From NCBI RefSeq assembly GCF_040802235.1, contig NC_133166.1:114776991-114840990 (forward strand): a stretch of DNA of 64,000 nt, read 5' to 3'. A program made the position numbers and the translations under genes. Positions 48,436 to 59,130 of the stretch are shown here, one piece after another. Below the pieces are notes generated by a model that was not told where the DNA came from, searched no databases, and saw only the letters and a program-made list of their open reading frames with translations. Each line of letters opens with the position of its first letter. Positions within the stretch are counted from its first letter, which is position 1. Source of the stretch: Manis javanica (taxonomy: Eukaryota > Chordata > Mammalia > Pholidota > Manidae).

Positions 48436-49430
48436 CTGGTATTCACCCCACCCCCATCTTTTCTTTGAATAACACACAACTAGAATTTATATAGTATTTG
48501 ACATCGCACAAAGCACGTTCTTGGTTATTACGCCATGTATTCCTTACAACAATTGGTGATATTGGGGCAGATGATCCCAGTTTATGGAAGGGAAGGGAAT
48601 AACTGAAACTGAGCACAGAGAACTTTCCAGAACTCAGAGGTAGAACTGGAAGTTTCCTCTGGGGCAGTTCCTGGCTTCTGGAGGAGTCTAAAGAGCTGTG
48701 GGACTCTTAGCAATGGCTGCATGGGAGAGAATGTGGCTCCCAGGGCATCCACAGTGGACACCCATGACTCCAGAGCAGGAGTAGAGTGTGGGTGGAGGCA
48801 GCCCCCCAACCCCCAGGCTGACCTGGGTGGTCAGCAGAAGGAGGGGGTCAAGGAGGGAGCTGGCCCATCCCCTGGCTCCCTTCCAGGAGCACATAGCCTG
48901 GTAAAGGGAGTGGGGGAGGTGCTGGGCTCCCTGCCAGAGCCCCCAAACCAGCTGGCTGGATTCATGCCCTCTGTTCTTTCATTTACTCTCTGCCATACTT
49001 CAAGGCTGATAGGGAAACCGAGACTCAAAGAGCAGGGGTCATGCCATGAATTAACAGCAGGTGGGGTGTGTCACACCCTCTGTCTCCACCCCACCCCCAA
49101 AGCCCAAGCCCTCTAGGGTGCCTGGCACCTCCCCTATCCCTTTCCCAGGCTACCCACCCCCGGTGGACTCTGCTCCTTCTGTGGCATCTCCAACAGCGAC
49201 CTCACCTTTGCCTTGATGAACTACAGCGCAGGTCTGAGGGGTGAGGGTGATGTTCAGGCACTGGGGACCCCAAGCATCTGGAGCTGGGTGGGGTGCAGGG
49301 AGACACACTTGGCACTGGGCCTGGGTCCTCCTAACCCCTCAGCCCCAGGGGTGGTGCAGGGTAAGTAGTTGAAAGGTAAGCAGAGCAGGCAGAGTGGTGG
49401 GGGGCTGAACAGGACAGTGAAGTGAGAGGG

Positions 49431-49826
49431 TGTGGATAAAGTGAAGGTTCCTGCGGCCAGGGTTCTCACCTGGCCCTGGTTGGCTAGCTCACTACACGTG
49501 TGGGCAATACGTCATTATTGTCTCTATATAAAGAGCCCTACCCAGTACTCTGGGCGACATGGTGGCACAGCTGCAGGACAGCAGAGGCTGGAGTGGTGGC
49601 AGCGCCAAGGACAGAGACTGGGATGGCTGCGGGGGCAGAGAGGCAGAGGCAGAGACCGGCTTGCTGCACGCAGACTCGCTCTGTGTGGATGGGATTCTAG
49701 TGATTGACCTGCCACCGGGGGAATAAATTGGGTATAAACTCTTTCACCCCAATGTTCCACTGTCATTTCTTTAGTCTCATTGAATCCGTAGTGAACTTGC
49801 CCAGGCTGAAACCCATTTGCAAGACA
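49431..49826 (+). mobile_element. Solitary LTR, copy 1
   Basis: A 396-bp LTR beginning TGTGGATAAA and ending AAGACA, flanked by perfect 5-bp duplications (gaggg at 49426-49430 and 49827-49831). It has a TATA box at 49525-49532 and a polyadenylation signal at 49722-49727. No internal retroviral genes are present, so it is a recombined solo LTR. A 5-bp duplication is seen in several endogenous retrovirus classes, so I do not assign one. Confidence 0.9.
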
Positions 49827-49880
49827 GAGGGTTTTACACTTAAGGCCCTCACAGCCATTTTAGCGGTTTTCGAACTTTAT

Positions 49881-49936
49881 GCCCAGAGCCATTTCTTCTA
49901 TGAAACAAATCAAACGGATCTGTTCTGGTTGAAGCC
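49881..49936. repeat. 56-bp segment duplicated into LTR copy 2
   Basis: Runs from gcccagagccatttcttc to tctggttgaagcc. It differs from 50253-50308 at about 4 of 56 positions and lies 22 bp outside the LTR boundary. Confidence 0.85.
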
Positions 49937-49958
49937 AGAGCTTTCCCCAGTCCTGGGG

Positions 49959-50382
49959 TGTCTTGCCAATGGGTTTCAGCCCCTGGCAAGTTCACTATGG
50001 ATTCAATGTGACCAAAGAAATTGACAGCAAAGCGTTCTTGGGGTGAAAGGGTTATACCCAACTTTATTTCCAGGTGGCAGGTCAGTCACTAGAATCCCAT
50101 CACTCAGAGTGAGTCTGCAGGCAGCAAGCCGGTCTCTGCCTCTGGGCCCCTCTGCCCACACAGCCGTCCTCTGGGCCTCTGTCCTCAGCGCTGCCACCAC
50201 TCCAGCCTCTGCTCTGCTCTACTGCAGTGGTACAGCCGTGCCACCATGTCACGCCCAGAGCCATTTCTTTTATGAAACAGATCAAAGGGTTCTGTTCTGG
50301 TTGAAGCCCACAGGTGTGCAGTGAGCTAGTCAACCAGGACCAGGTGAGAATCCTGGCCACAGGAACTCTCATTTTATCCACA
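49959..50382 (-). mobile_element. Solitary LTR, copy 2 (rearranged)
   Basis: Same LTR family as copy 1, inverted, 424 bp, flanked by perfect 5-bp duplications (tgggg at 49954-49958 and 50383-50387). The part that holds the TATA region in copies 1 and 3 is replaced by a roughly 56-bp block (50253-50308) that is a near-copy of DNA outside the LTR at 49881-49936. Confidence 0.9.
50253..50308. repeat. 56-bp segment inside LTR copy 2, near-copy of 49881-49936
   Basis: Occupies the position of the native central LTR sequence seen in copies 1 and 3. The left junction shares gcccagag with both the donor flank and the native LTR. Confidence 0.85.
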
Positions 50383-50419
50383 TGGGGCTCTGGAAACATA
50401 GCTTGAGGTTAAAGTCACG

Positions 50420-51010
50420 GAGGTCTACTTTTGGGGGGTGCCCAGATTGTAGCTGAATAATGGCCCTCCAAAGATGGCCACACCCTAATCCCCCAAACTA
50501 AATGTTACCCTGCATTATGAAAGGGAAGTTGCACATGTGATTAAGTTAAAGGTCCTGAGATGTGAGTAAGCCTGGATTATCCAGATGAACCCAATGTGAG
50601 CACAAGCCTCTTTAAGGTAGAGAGGAGGGAGGGCCAGAGAAAGATCAGAGACAAACGCCATGTGGTGCAGGGCCACAGGCCGAAGACTGAGGACAGCCTC
50701 TAGGAATGGGGGAAAAGCAAGGAGATGGACTCTCCCCTCAAGCTTCCAGAAGGAACTGACCTTGCTGACCCCTTGATTCTAGCCTGTAAGACTCCTTTCC
50801 TGGCTGCTCTGTGAAACACGGGTGAGTGGCAAAGAGTTCAGAAGCTCCTGCTGGATCCAAAGAGAGAAGATGAGGGCTTGGAACAGTTTCAAGAGGAGCA
50901 GTAGACAGATTTAGGGTCTATCTTGGGGGCACTACAATAGAGTATGATTCCAGAATAAACCGGCCCTGGGGAGAGTTTTTGGATAATATAAACTACTTTG
51001 AGACTGTCTT
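50420..51010 (+). mobile_element. MLT1-type LTR (mammalian MaLR family)
   Basis: Shows the MLT1-like progression: gctgaataatggccctccaa, ccacaccctaatccc, gtgattaagttaaagg, tctttaaggtagagagga. Ancient and non-coding. The exact subfamily was not determined. Confidence 0.65.
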
Positions 51011-52364
51011 GACACATTTAAAGAAACACTAGTCTAGCCTCTAAACTGGCTGAACAGTTGTTTACATCTTTCCAGAAGCCTGTCTAGAAAACACTGAAAA
51101 AGCACATTCATAATGCCCAGCAAATACCCTTTCTTCCCGTCTTCTTTTACCTATGTCTCCTGTTCCCCAAATTTCTCTCTACTTGGCTCCAAACTCCTCC
51201 CCGAGCTCTGATCAGACCTCTCCACCCTCGCCTTGCCTCTGTGTATCTGATGTTTTTCTCCAGCCACGAGCTCTCTGGCTTCCCAGTATAATCCAGCCAG
51301 GCTTCCCTCTGGCTGCTCCAACCCCCTGCCTCCCGCTCCTGCCCCCTTGAGATCCAGAGCCCTCCTTGCCAAGAAGGGAGGAACGAACAACTGGCCATTC
51401 CTGCAGTCACTTACAGTGAGGAACTTTATAAAGACTGAACACGAGGGGATTCTAGAAGTGAAAGCTGCAACAGCTGGGGCCTGTCAGGCATGTTTGAAAC
51501 TCCCTTTATAGTCATTTAATCCCACCAGGTTGATGGTGTTACTAGTTCTTTGCTGGTGAGAAACCCAAGTCCAGGAGAGCTGAAGTCACTAGCCATGTGG
51601 AGCCCATGGGCCTGCCCTGAATCCTGAACCCTCGTCTCCATAGAGTCCCTTTATTTCCATTTACGCCCACTGGGGCTCCCATCATACCATGACCTGCGTG
51701 CATCCCCCTTGCCTGATCCTACATGCCTCCTGGCATCCACACCAGGGTAAGGACGTGGCCCCTCAAGCAGCTGTCACCAGCACAGCTCCTTGGACAGTTG
51801 CTGCCCAGGATGCAGAGAGCCTGAAGCCAATGGGCCGGGACCCAGGGAAGCCACTAGGGTCCCAGTTGTCTGTGGAGGACAAGACAGGACACCTAGGCCC
51901 ATCTGTGTTCCCAGACCCCCATGCCAAGCCTTGTTGCTGCCTCCACCTGAGTCAAGACAGCAACCCATCCCTCTCCTCCCCGACTCCTGCCTGCTGTGAT
52001 TGCTCAGCCCTTTATTCTCCAACCTGTGTCTCACTTGCAAAGCCCTAGGCTCCCACCAGGTCCCAGTTGCTGGGGCCATACCTTGAACACAGTGCCCAGG
52101 CAGCCCAGAGGTGCCCTTTCCCCACCCTCTCCAGAGAAGCTGGTGCTGGGGGGCATGAAGCTAGCCCACACTATCTGTGGCCCCCTGTTCCATCCACTCC
52201 ACCCTCAACCCCCAGCATCTGCTCAGGGCTCATTGTCTGGATTCAGTCATTGAGCCAATCAACACCTCTTCTTCCAATAAGCATCTTCTACGGGGATGTG
52301 GAGGCAGAGACACTGTCCCTGACCCATGAACACTGCCAGGCTCGTGAGATGGTGTTGTGGGATG

Positions 52365-52762
52365 AATTGTAACCCCCAAAAAGATATGTCCAAGTCCTAG
52401 CCCCCGGTGCCTGTGAATGTAACCTTATTGGAAACAAGGTGTTTGCTGAGATAATTAAGGATCTCCTGATGAGAACATCTTGGATATAGAGTGGGCCCTA
52501 AATCCAAAGACTGATGTCCTTCTAAGGAAGATCATGGACAGAGACCCACAGAGAAGGCTACCTGAAGATGAGGAGGAGCCTGGAGTAAGGAAGCCCCAGC
52601 CGACGAAGGCCAGGCATTGCTGGTTGCCACCAGAAGCTGGGGGAGAGGCAGGGAGCAGATTCGTCCTCAAGCCTCTGGATGGACCCAACCCTGCAATCAC
52701 CTTGACTGCAGACTCTCAGCCTCCGGAACCAGGAGAGAATAAATATCTATTCTTTTAAGCGG
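52365..52762 (+). mobile_element. MLT1-type LTR (mammalian MaLR family)
   Basis: Near full-length pattern: ggatgaattgtaacccccaa, tgaatgtaaccttattgg, tgatgtccttctaaggaag, ctctcagcctccggaacc and the polyadenylation region gagagaataaatatctattc. The 93-codon open stretch across it is fortuitous. Confidence 0.8.
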
Positions 52763-53320
52763 CTGATTCTTGCCCCCGCTTACCAAAGGAAAGGCTGACC
52801 ATCTTGGGCCTCAAAGCCCCAGCTTATCTCCCAAGAGTCCCCTCCCCTTGTTGGGACACCCACTGTGGCCCCTCGTCAGCATGCACCTACTTCACCATAA
52901 GCGTCTGACATCCGTTAACGTTCTGCACAACCCTCAGAGGCAGCAAGTGTGGCTGAGAGCACCCAAGTCACCGTGTGACCTTGGGTATATTTCTTACCTT
53001 CTCTGTGCCTCAGTTTCCTCATAATAACCATAACTGCCTGCTTAATGAGTTAGAGCCTGGAGTGCGGCTTGTGGGGGGTGGCTCTTACCATTTTGCAGCC
53101 AGTGGGGAAGCCAGCATTGGTGCTGATTTCATGGCTCTTTCACCCCATTCACCTGCTGGCATTTTAAGCACCTACATTTTCAGGTGGGTGCTGGCCTGAG
53201 GGCCCATGAGCAAGACAGACCCTGCCCTCTGGGAGCTCAGTCTGATGGAGGAGGCTGACTTGTAACCAAGAAGTTACAAACAGTGTCACAAGGGAGTATG
53301 GAGTATTGTGGGAGAGCAAG

Positions 53321-53756
53321 TGTCTTGCCAATGGGTTCCAGCCCTGGGCAAGTTCGCTATGGATTCAGTGTGACCAAAGAAATTGACAGCAAAACATTCT
53401 TTGGGGTGAAAGGGTTATACCCAACTTTCTTTCCAGTTGGCAGGTCAGTCATTAGAATCTCATTCACTCAGAGCAAATCTGCATGCAGCAAGCCAGTCTC
53501 TGCTTCTGGGCCCCTCTGTCCACACAGTCGTCCTGCACAGCCAGCCTCTGGGCCTCTGTCCTCGGCGCTGCCACCACTCCAGCCTCTGCTCTGCTCTCCT
53601 GAAGGCTTGCAGCCCTGCCACCATGTAGCGCCCAGAGCACTGGGAAGAGCTCTTGTTATAGAGTCAACAGTCATGTATTGCCCACAGGTGTGCAGTGAGC
53701 TAGTCAGCTAGGGCCAGGTGAGAATCCTGGCCACAGGAACTCTCATTTTATCCACA
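53321..53756 (-). mobile_element. Solitary LTR, copy 3
   Basis: A 436-bp LTR of the same family, minus strand, flanked by perfect 5-bp duplications (gcaag at 53316-53320 and 53757-53761). It has the intact central region that copy 2 lacks. No retroviral coding sequence is nearby. Confidence 0.9.
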
Positions 53757-53761
53757 GCAAG

Positions 53762-56039
53762 GAAGAGTGGCTCATCCAGTCTGAAGGAGGGGCACTCCAG
53801 AGGGCTTCCTGGAGGAGGTGATCTTTAATCTGAGACCTAAAAGATGACCACGCACTGGCCAGGTGAAGACGATGGGAGAAGGTATTCCAAGCAGTTTGCT
53901 GGGCTTGTAAGCTCCACAAAAACAGGGCCGAGTCTGACCTGATTGACCTTTCATGTCAGGCACCTGGGAGATGCCCAGTAAATACCTGTTGAGGGAATGA
54001 AATTCACTCATGGAGGGGAATGGGCAAGATGGGGCTATGGAGGTGGGTAGGGGCCAAGCAGGGCTTGTGGGTCCTTTATCTCGAGGGCTTAAATGGTTGG
54101 TAGGAACCCTTTCGCTGGGGGAGAAGGTGGGTGGGGCGGAAGCTGATCTGGACTTCCTGCCACCCAGCACTGACACCTGGGCTCCAGTTCCAAGGACCCA
54201 GCCTGCTGGCTGCCTGGCCCTGGGGCCTCCCTCCCTGGTCCTGGGCTTCACCTGCCTTCTCCTGCCCTGGAACCCCTGCCTGTGCCCTACTAGGTGCCAT
54301 GCCCAACCCCTGACCATGGCCGCAGCCTCTGAGTTTTGTCCCTAGGGTCAGTCCCACTGCTGAGGCAACGAGTAGCCGGGGCTCCCTCTGTCTTCTGCAG
54401 TTAGGTTCTTGCCACTAGGGATCCCACCTAGGAACCTCAGGGTTGCCATGTGCATAAGGGGTGCCCTTGATCCTTTCCACGTCACAGGCTTGCTGGGAGG
54501 AGGGTGAGATGGCACTCCCGAAACCTAAAACTCTTCCCCCATTACCACAGTCAGGCATGTTCATGAGAGAAAAACTGCAGAACACAAGTAAATAACAAGG
54601 AAAAACAAATGTAATTCCTTGAAGTCCTATTACAAGGGGAACTCCTTCACCTTGGTGTCTACCCCTAGGGTGTGTTTGTGACCCTTATGAGGGGGGTCCA
54701 AGCCCTGGGGAAGCGAGGCCTGCCCTGCAGATTCAGTCTCTCTCAAGCTCCAGCTCCAGCCCTGCTGTGAGTGGGGCAGTTCCACGGGAAGCAAGTCAAG
54801 GGACGTTTGCTAAGGGCCCACCAAGTATACGGGCCGGCTGGGAGACAGGTCCTTCACCTGTGATAAGAATGTCACAAGGGTGGGATTGTGCCAGGGACAC
54901 TGTGGGGTTCAGAGTGGGAGGCTCCCAGAGGGCTGAGGGGTTGGGGGCTTCTGCGGGAAGCTCCTGAAGGACAGATCAGTGCCTCCGAGCCACTGCAAGG
55001 GGCCACAGCATCTGACACCTAAGAAAATCATTTTCTTCAAAACAAGAAGAAAAGTTGAAGTTGGTATTTGATTATGCACAAATAGTTTGTCAACTAGTAA
55101 ATTACACCTCAACATAGTGTGATAGAGAATCCTGTTTACTGTGAAATGTGTACTCATTTTGTATGATGTGTTGTGGATGAGGCCTTCAGGAGAAAGAGGA
55201 CCTGGGGCTTAGGAAAGTCTTAGACCGTCCTGGCCCCCAAATTCTTCCCCTATTTCCCCATGCCTGGACTCTCTTGGCTTAGCATGTTCCAGGGGGTGAG
55301 ATCAAAAATGTGTGGGCACCAACACTAACAGGCCTCTGTTAAGATAGGGCAAAGGAGCCGCAGGAATGCCTCTCCCACCCACGCACCAGCCTCTGAGCCA
55401 CAGCCAAGGATGCCCTCTCCCAGGAGGCCCCGGGGGAGGCGTCAGGGCCACATAAGCATGAGCAAGATGCAGGGCAACCATAGAAAGCATTTGGAGGTGG
55501 CAGCAGGTGGCAGCAGCAGGGTGCTGGGCAGCCAGCTGACACAGGGCCTGAACAATCCTGGCAATATGAAGGAGGATGAGCTCAGGCTTGGGCACGGAGC
55601 CCAGGAAGGGGTCAGACGGACCATGGGTCGGTGGGGCTTGGCACTGCCCACCTCCAGCTACATCACAGCACTTACTGTCTAGACACTGATCCCCTCTTGG
55701 CTCTAACCTGCCCTGCCCACCCTATAAGGCCCAGCATGTCAGAGCTGGAGCAAGGTCACTAGCTCCAGAAATCATGCCATAGCCTCCCCTCTAGTGAGCC
55801 TGGGATAGATTTGCATGGGTGCTTCCACAGGGGAGGAATGAATGAGTGAAGACTCTCCTTTAGGGTAATTCTTAAGACTCTGCTCTTTCTTTTTCTAGCC
55901 TAGTAGGCAGAAAAATATTTTCTCTAAATGTCTCAGTAAACCAGAAATCAGGCCAGGTATTTTCGTTATATTTTCTCACCTATCACTTCAGCCTTTCATC
56001 TAGCCTTCACTGTACCTTGGGACATACACTTTAAGTTCA
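53762..56039. other. Intergenic, no gene seen
   Basis: GC-moderate unique DNA. A plus-strand frame at 55410-55682 (90 codons) has no recognisable similarity and is overlapped by minus-strand frames. Confidence 0.55.
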
Positions 56040-56240
56040 CACAATGACCTATTAACTCTTCTTCAAACACACCAAGCCCCTTCTTGCCTCCAAGCATTTT
56101 TTTGCTCAGTGCAATTCCTTTTGCCTGTAATGCCCTCTATCTGCTTCTCTCCAAGTAAATGCCTCTTCATCCTTCAAAACCCTCACCCCTGAAGCCTTCC
56201 GTAACTGCTCCAGCATGTCAGTCACTTTCCTCTCCCGCAG
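56040..56240 (-). mobile_element. L2 3' fragment
   Basis: Antisense L2-like: aacacaccaagccccttctt, attccttttgcctgtaatgc, cctgaagccttccgtaactg. Confidence 0.65.
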
Positions 56241-56571
56241 TATCTGGACTCTCCCTCTGGCACATCACATACTATGCTGGAAGTATTTCTTTCTGTGCCT
56301 GTCCTTACCGAAGGCTGGCTAATTGAAGAGTAGATTCCATTTCTTAGTCATCTCTCAATCCTTCAGGGCCAGCATATAGCAGGTGCTATGTAGATATTTA
56401 AAAATCAAGAACCCACATTTATGAAGGCCTCTAGTGCCAGTCAGCATTCTCAGTGTATTACGTGTATTGACTCACTTAAGCCTCCCACACCCCTGCAACA
56501 ATGATTTCTTTATCAGCTCCTACTTTACACATCCAGAAACTTGGATATAGAGAGGTTAAGAAATGCAGCCA

Positions 56572-57130
56572 GCAAGACATGGAAACAACCTAAGTGTCCA
56601 TTGGATGAATGGATATGGAAGAAGAGGTAGGTAGATACAACAGAATATTATTCAACCACGAAAAAGAAGGAAACAACATGGATGGATCTAGAAGGTATCA
56701 AGCTAAGTGAAATAAGTCAGACAAAGAGAAATACCATGTATCTTACTTACATGTGGAATTAAAATAGCTGACCTCATAGAAACAGGGAGTAGAGTGGTGG
56801 TTGCCAGGGACTAGGGGTAGGGGAATGGGGAGATGTTGGTCAGGTGGTACAAATTTCTATTTATAGCTGAATAAGTTCTGGGCTCTAATGTACCACATAT
56901 AGTCATTGTAGTTAACGGTATTGTATTATACACTTGAAAGTTGCTATAAGAGTACATCTTAAAGTTCCACCACAAAAAGAAATGTTAATTATGTGATATG
57001 ATGGAGGTGTTAGCTAACACCATGGATTATTTGGCAATACATAAGTGTCTTAAATTAACACATATACACCTTAAACTTGCACAATGTTATATGTCAATTA
57101 TATCTTACAAAAGCTGAGAAAAAGTTATTT
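56572..57130 (+). mobile_element. Old L1 3' end
   Basis: Clear L1 ORF2-end and 3' UTR sequence: ggaaacaacctaagtgtcc, caacatggatggatctagaa, agctaagtgaaataagtcag, gtggttgccagggactaggg, and a terminal cacttgaaagttgctataag. Inactive. Confidence 0.85.
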
Positions 57131-57624
57131 TTAAAGAAAGAGTGGTTTCTGACAAATTATAAATGCGATCTGATGAGAGAATTCAAGAATTCAGTGCTCC
57201 TACAATTTGGTTGTTCTTGACGGTGGTTTCCACTTTCACCTGGTGGAATAGATCAAATGATTTTCTACTCAAAAAAAAAAAAAAGAAACGTGGCCAAGAA
57301 CAACTACTACCACGTGGCAGAGGCAGGATCCAAACAAATGGGCAACAAATTCTAATACATAATGAGTTGATGAATCAACAGATATGAGTTAAAGGACTGA
57401 AAGGAGGAGAAAAATCAAAGGAAGTCGTCCTTCCTCAGCATGGCGGGGGTGGGGAGAGGTACTCCTTGGAAATGAAGAGAAACCCTCTGATCTGAACCCA
57501 GTCTTTTAATAAAGAAATATATTCTTAGTGCTCCCACTCCCTCTTATTACTGCCTCCCACTCTGGAACTGAGAACTCTCCATATAAACAGCACAGCTGAA
57601 GAGAGTGAAGGCAACTCAGTGGGG

Positions 57625-57668
57625 CACCTCCCTACCCCTCCACCCACCTCCCTACCCCTCCACCCACC
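57625..57668. repeat. Tandem repeat, 20-bp unit, about 2.2 copies
   Basis: The pyrimidine-rich unit cacctccctacccctccacc is repeated directly without mismatch. Confidence 0.85.
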
Positions 57669-58396
57669 AGGGCTCCACTCCCCCACCATGTCACCCACTC
57701 CCAATTGTTTGCTCATCCTCAGGGCCCAGCTCATTTCCCTTCTCCACTGTGGAGCCTTTTCCAACTCCTAGCAAATAACAGAAATCCACTCAACTTAGCT
57801 GAAGCAAAAGAGAGGGATTTAACCAAAAGATCCAGCACTTGGAGGCACCCCAGGGCAGCAATGCGGCCAGACGTCTATAAAGGACAATTACTAGGGAAGG
57901 AGAGGCCAGAACGAGCCCTACCGGCTCCCCACGGTGGCTCAGCTTCCTCCTTCCTTGTCTGCAGCCACCTCCTTGGAAAGAACGCCACCCAACAACCTCC
58001 TGATTAACATAGCCTCCTAGAATTCCCACCCGGGCCATGCTCTCAGGGGAGAGCTCTGATTGGTTAACATGGGTCAGGTGATCAGGCTGTGGCCAGGAGT
58101 TCAGGCACGCGGTACAGACGTGGCTGGCGCTCAGCGGCTGAGCGGAGGAGTAAGGGACGTTGACGGCACCCGAAAGGTGTCTCTGCCGCCTGCCCATGCC
58201 TCACCCTCACTCTCCCTGTGGATTAATCCGCACTTCCTTTGCAACGCCGTTTAAACTCCTTCTGCCTGCTGTTGGGATTCGGTTGTGCCTGTGCCTGTCT
58301 GCCCAAGGCCAGGGAAGGACCCCAGCACGCAGTACAGATAGACCCTTCGATGAGTTCCAGGCGTCCATCGTGAACCTCTCTTCAAAGCCGGCTTCA

Positions 58397-58600
58397 CAGA
58401 GACAGTGTAGCTCGGAGAGGACAAATAGGGGCTGTGTGGCATCTTACTACACTGATGGATGGTGACTGCAGTGGGGAATGGGGGGACTCGATAATAAGGG
58501 TGAATGTAATAACCACATTGTTTTTCTTGTGAAACCTTCATAAGAGTGTATATCAATGAGACTTATTAAAAACTAACTAACTAAATAAATAAATAAAATA
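58397..58600 (+). mobile_element. Very short L1 3' tail insertion
   Basis: About 200 bp of the same L1 3' UTR as the copy at 4.15-4.40 kb, ending in a tail of ACTAACTAAATAAATAAA units. It is flanked by perfect 13-bp target-site duplications (aaagccggcttca) at 58384-58396 and 58601-58613. Confidence 0.9.
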
Positions 58601-58799
58601 AAAGCCGGCTTCATAGGTGCACTGCCTGTGCACGGGCACAGGGCGCTGTGCCTGGTCTAATGCTCTGCTGTTGCCATGTTAAAATTCTCAATACTTTTTG
58701 AATAAAGAGTCTAGTGTTTTCATTTTGCACAGGGCCCTCAAAATTATGTAGCCTGTCCTACCTCTCTTCTTGCCCCACCTTGAGCTCTTCCTAACCTGA

Positions 58800-59130
58800 C
58801 TATCTCAGTCAGCGTGGGCTCCCATAACAAAACACCAGGGCCTGCGGGGCTTAAACAACAGCAATTGATTTTCTCTTGGTTGAGGAGGTTAGAAGGTCAA
58901 GATGGAGGTGCCCGCGGGGTTGGTTTCCGGTGCGAGCTCTCTTCCTGGCTCATAGAGGGCCATCTTCTTGCCTTCTCGCTGTGTGCCCTTTTCCTCTGTG
59001 CTGGTGGAGTGGGAGAGCACACTCTCTAAAGCACCTCCCTCAAGGCCCTGTCTCTAAATAGAGTCACATTGGTGGTTAGGGCTTCAACGTATGAATTTGG
59101 GGGGACACCATCTAGTCCATAGCACCTACC
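58800..59130 (-). mobile_element. MLT1-type LTR (mammalian MaLR family), inverted
   Basis: The plus strand reads as an antisense MLT1: cccataacaaaacaccaggg, cttaaacaacagcaattga, gtctctaaatagagtcacat, gcttcaacgtatgaatttgg. Confidence 0.85.

Larger units (their letters stand above)
45141..49425. other. Intergenic region upstream of SYT12
   Basis: Apart from the MIR, L1 and L2 fragments listed separately, I see no exon or RNA gene. Confidence 0.6.

Noticed and set aside
49704-50399. Open frames of 93-106 codons over the LTR pair
   Set aside because: They read through LTR and flanking sequence and show no retroviral gene motifs.
52480-52758. 93-codon frame
   Set aside because: Lies wholly within an MLT1-type LTR.
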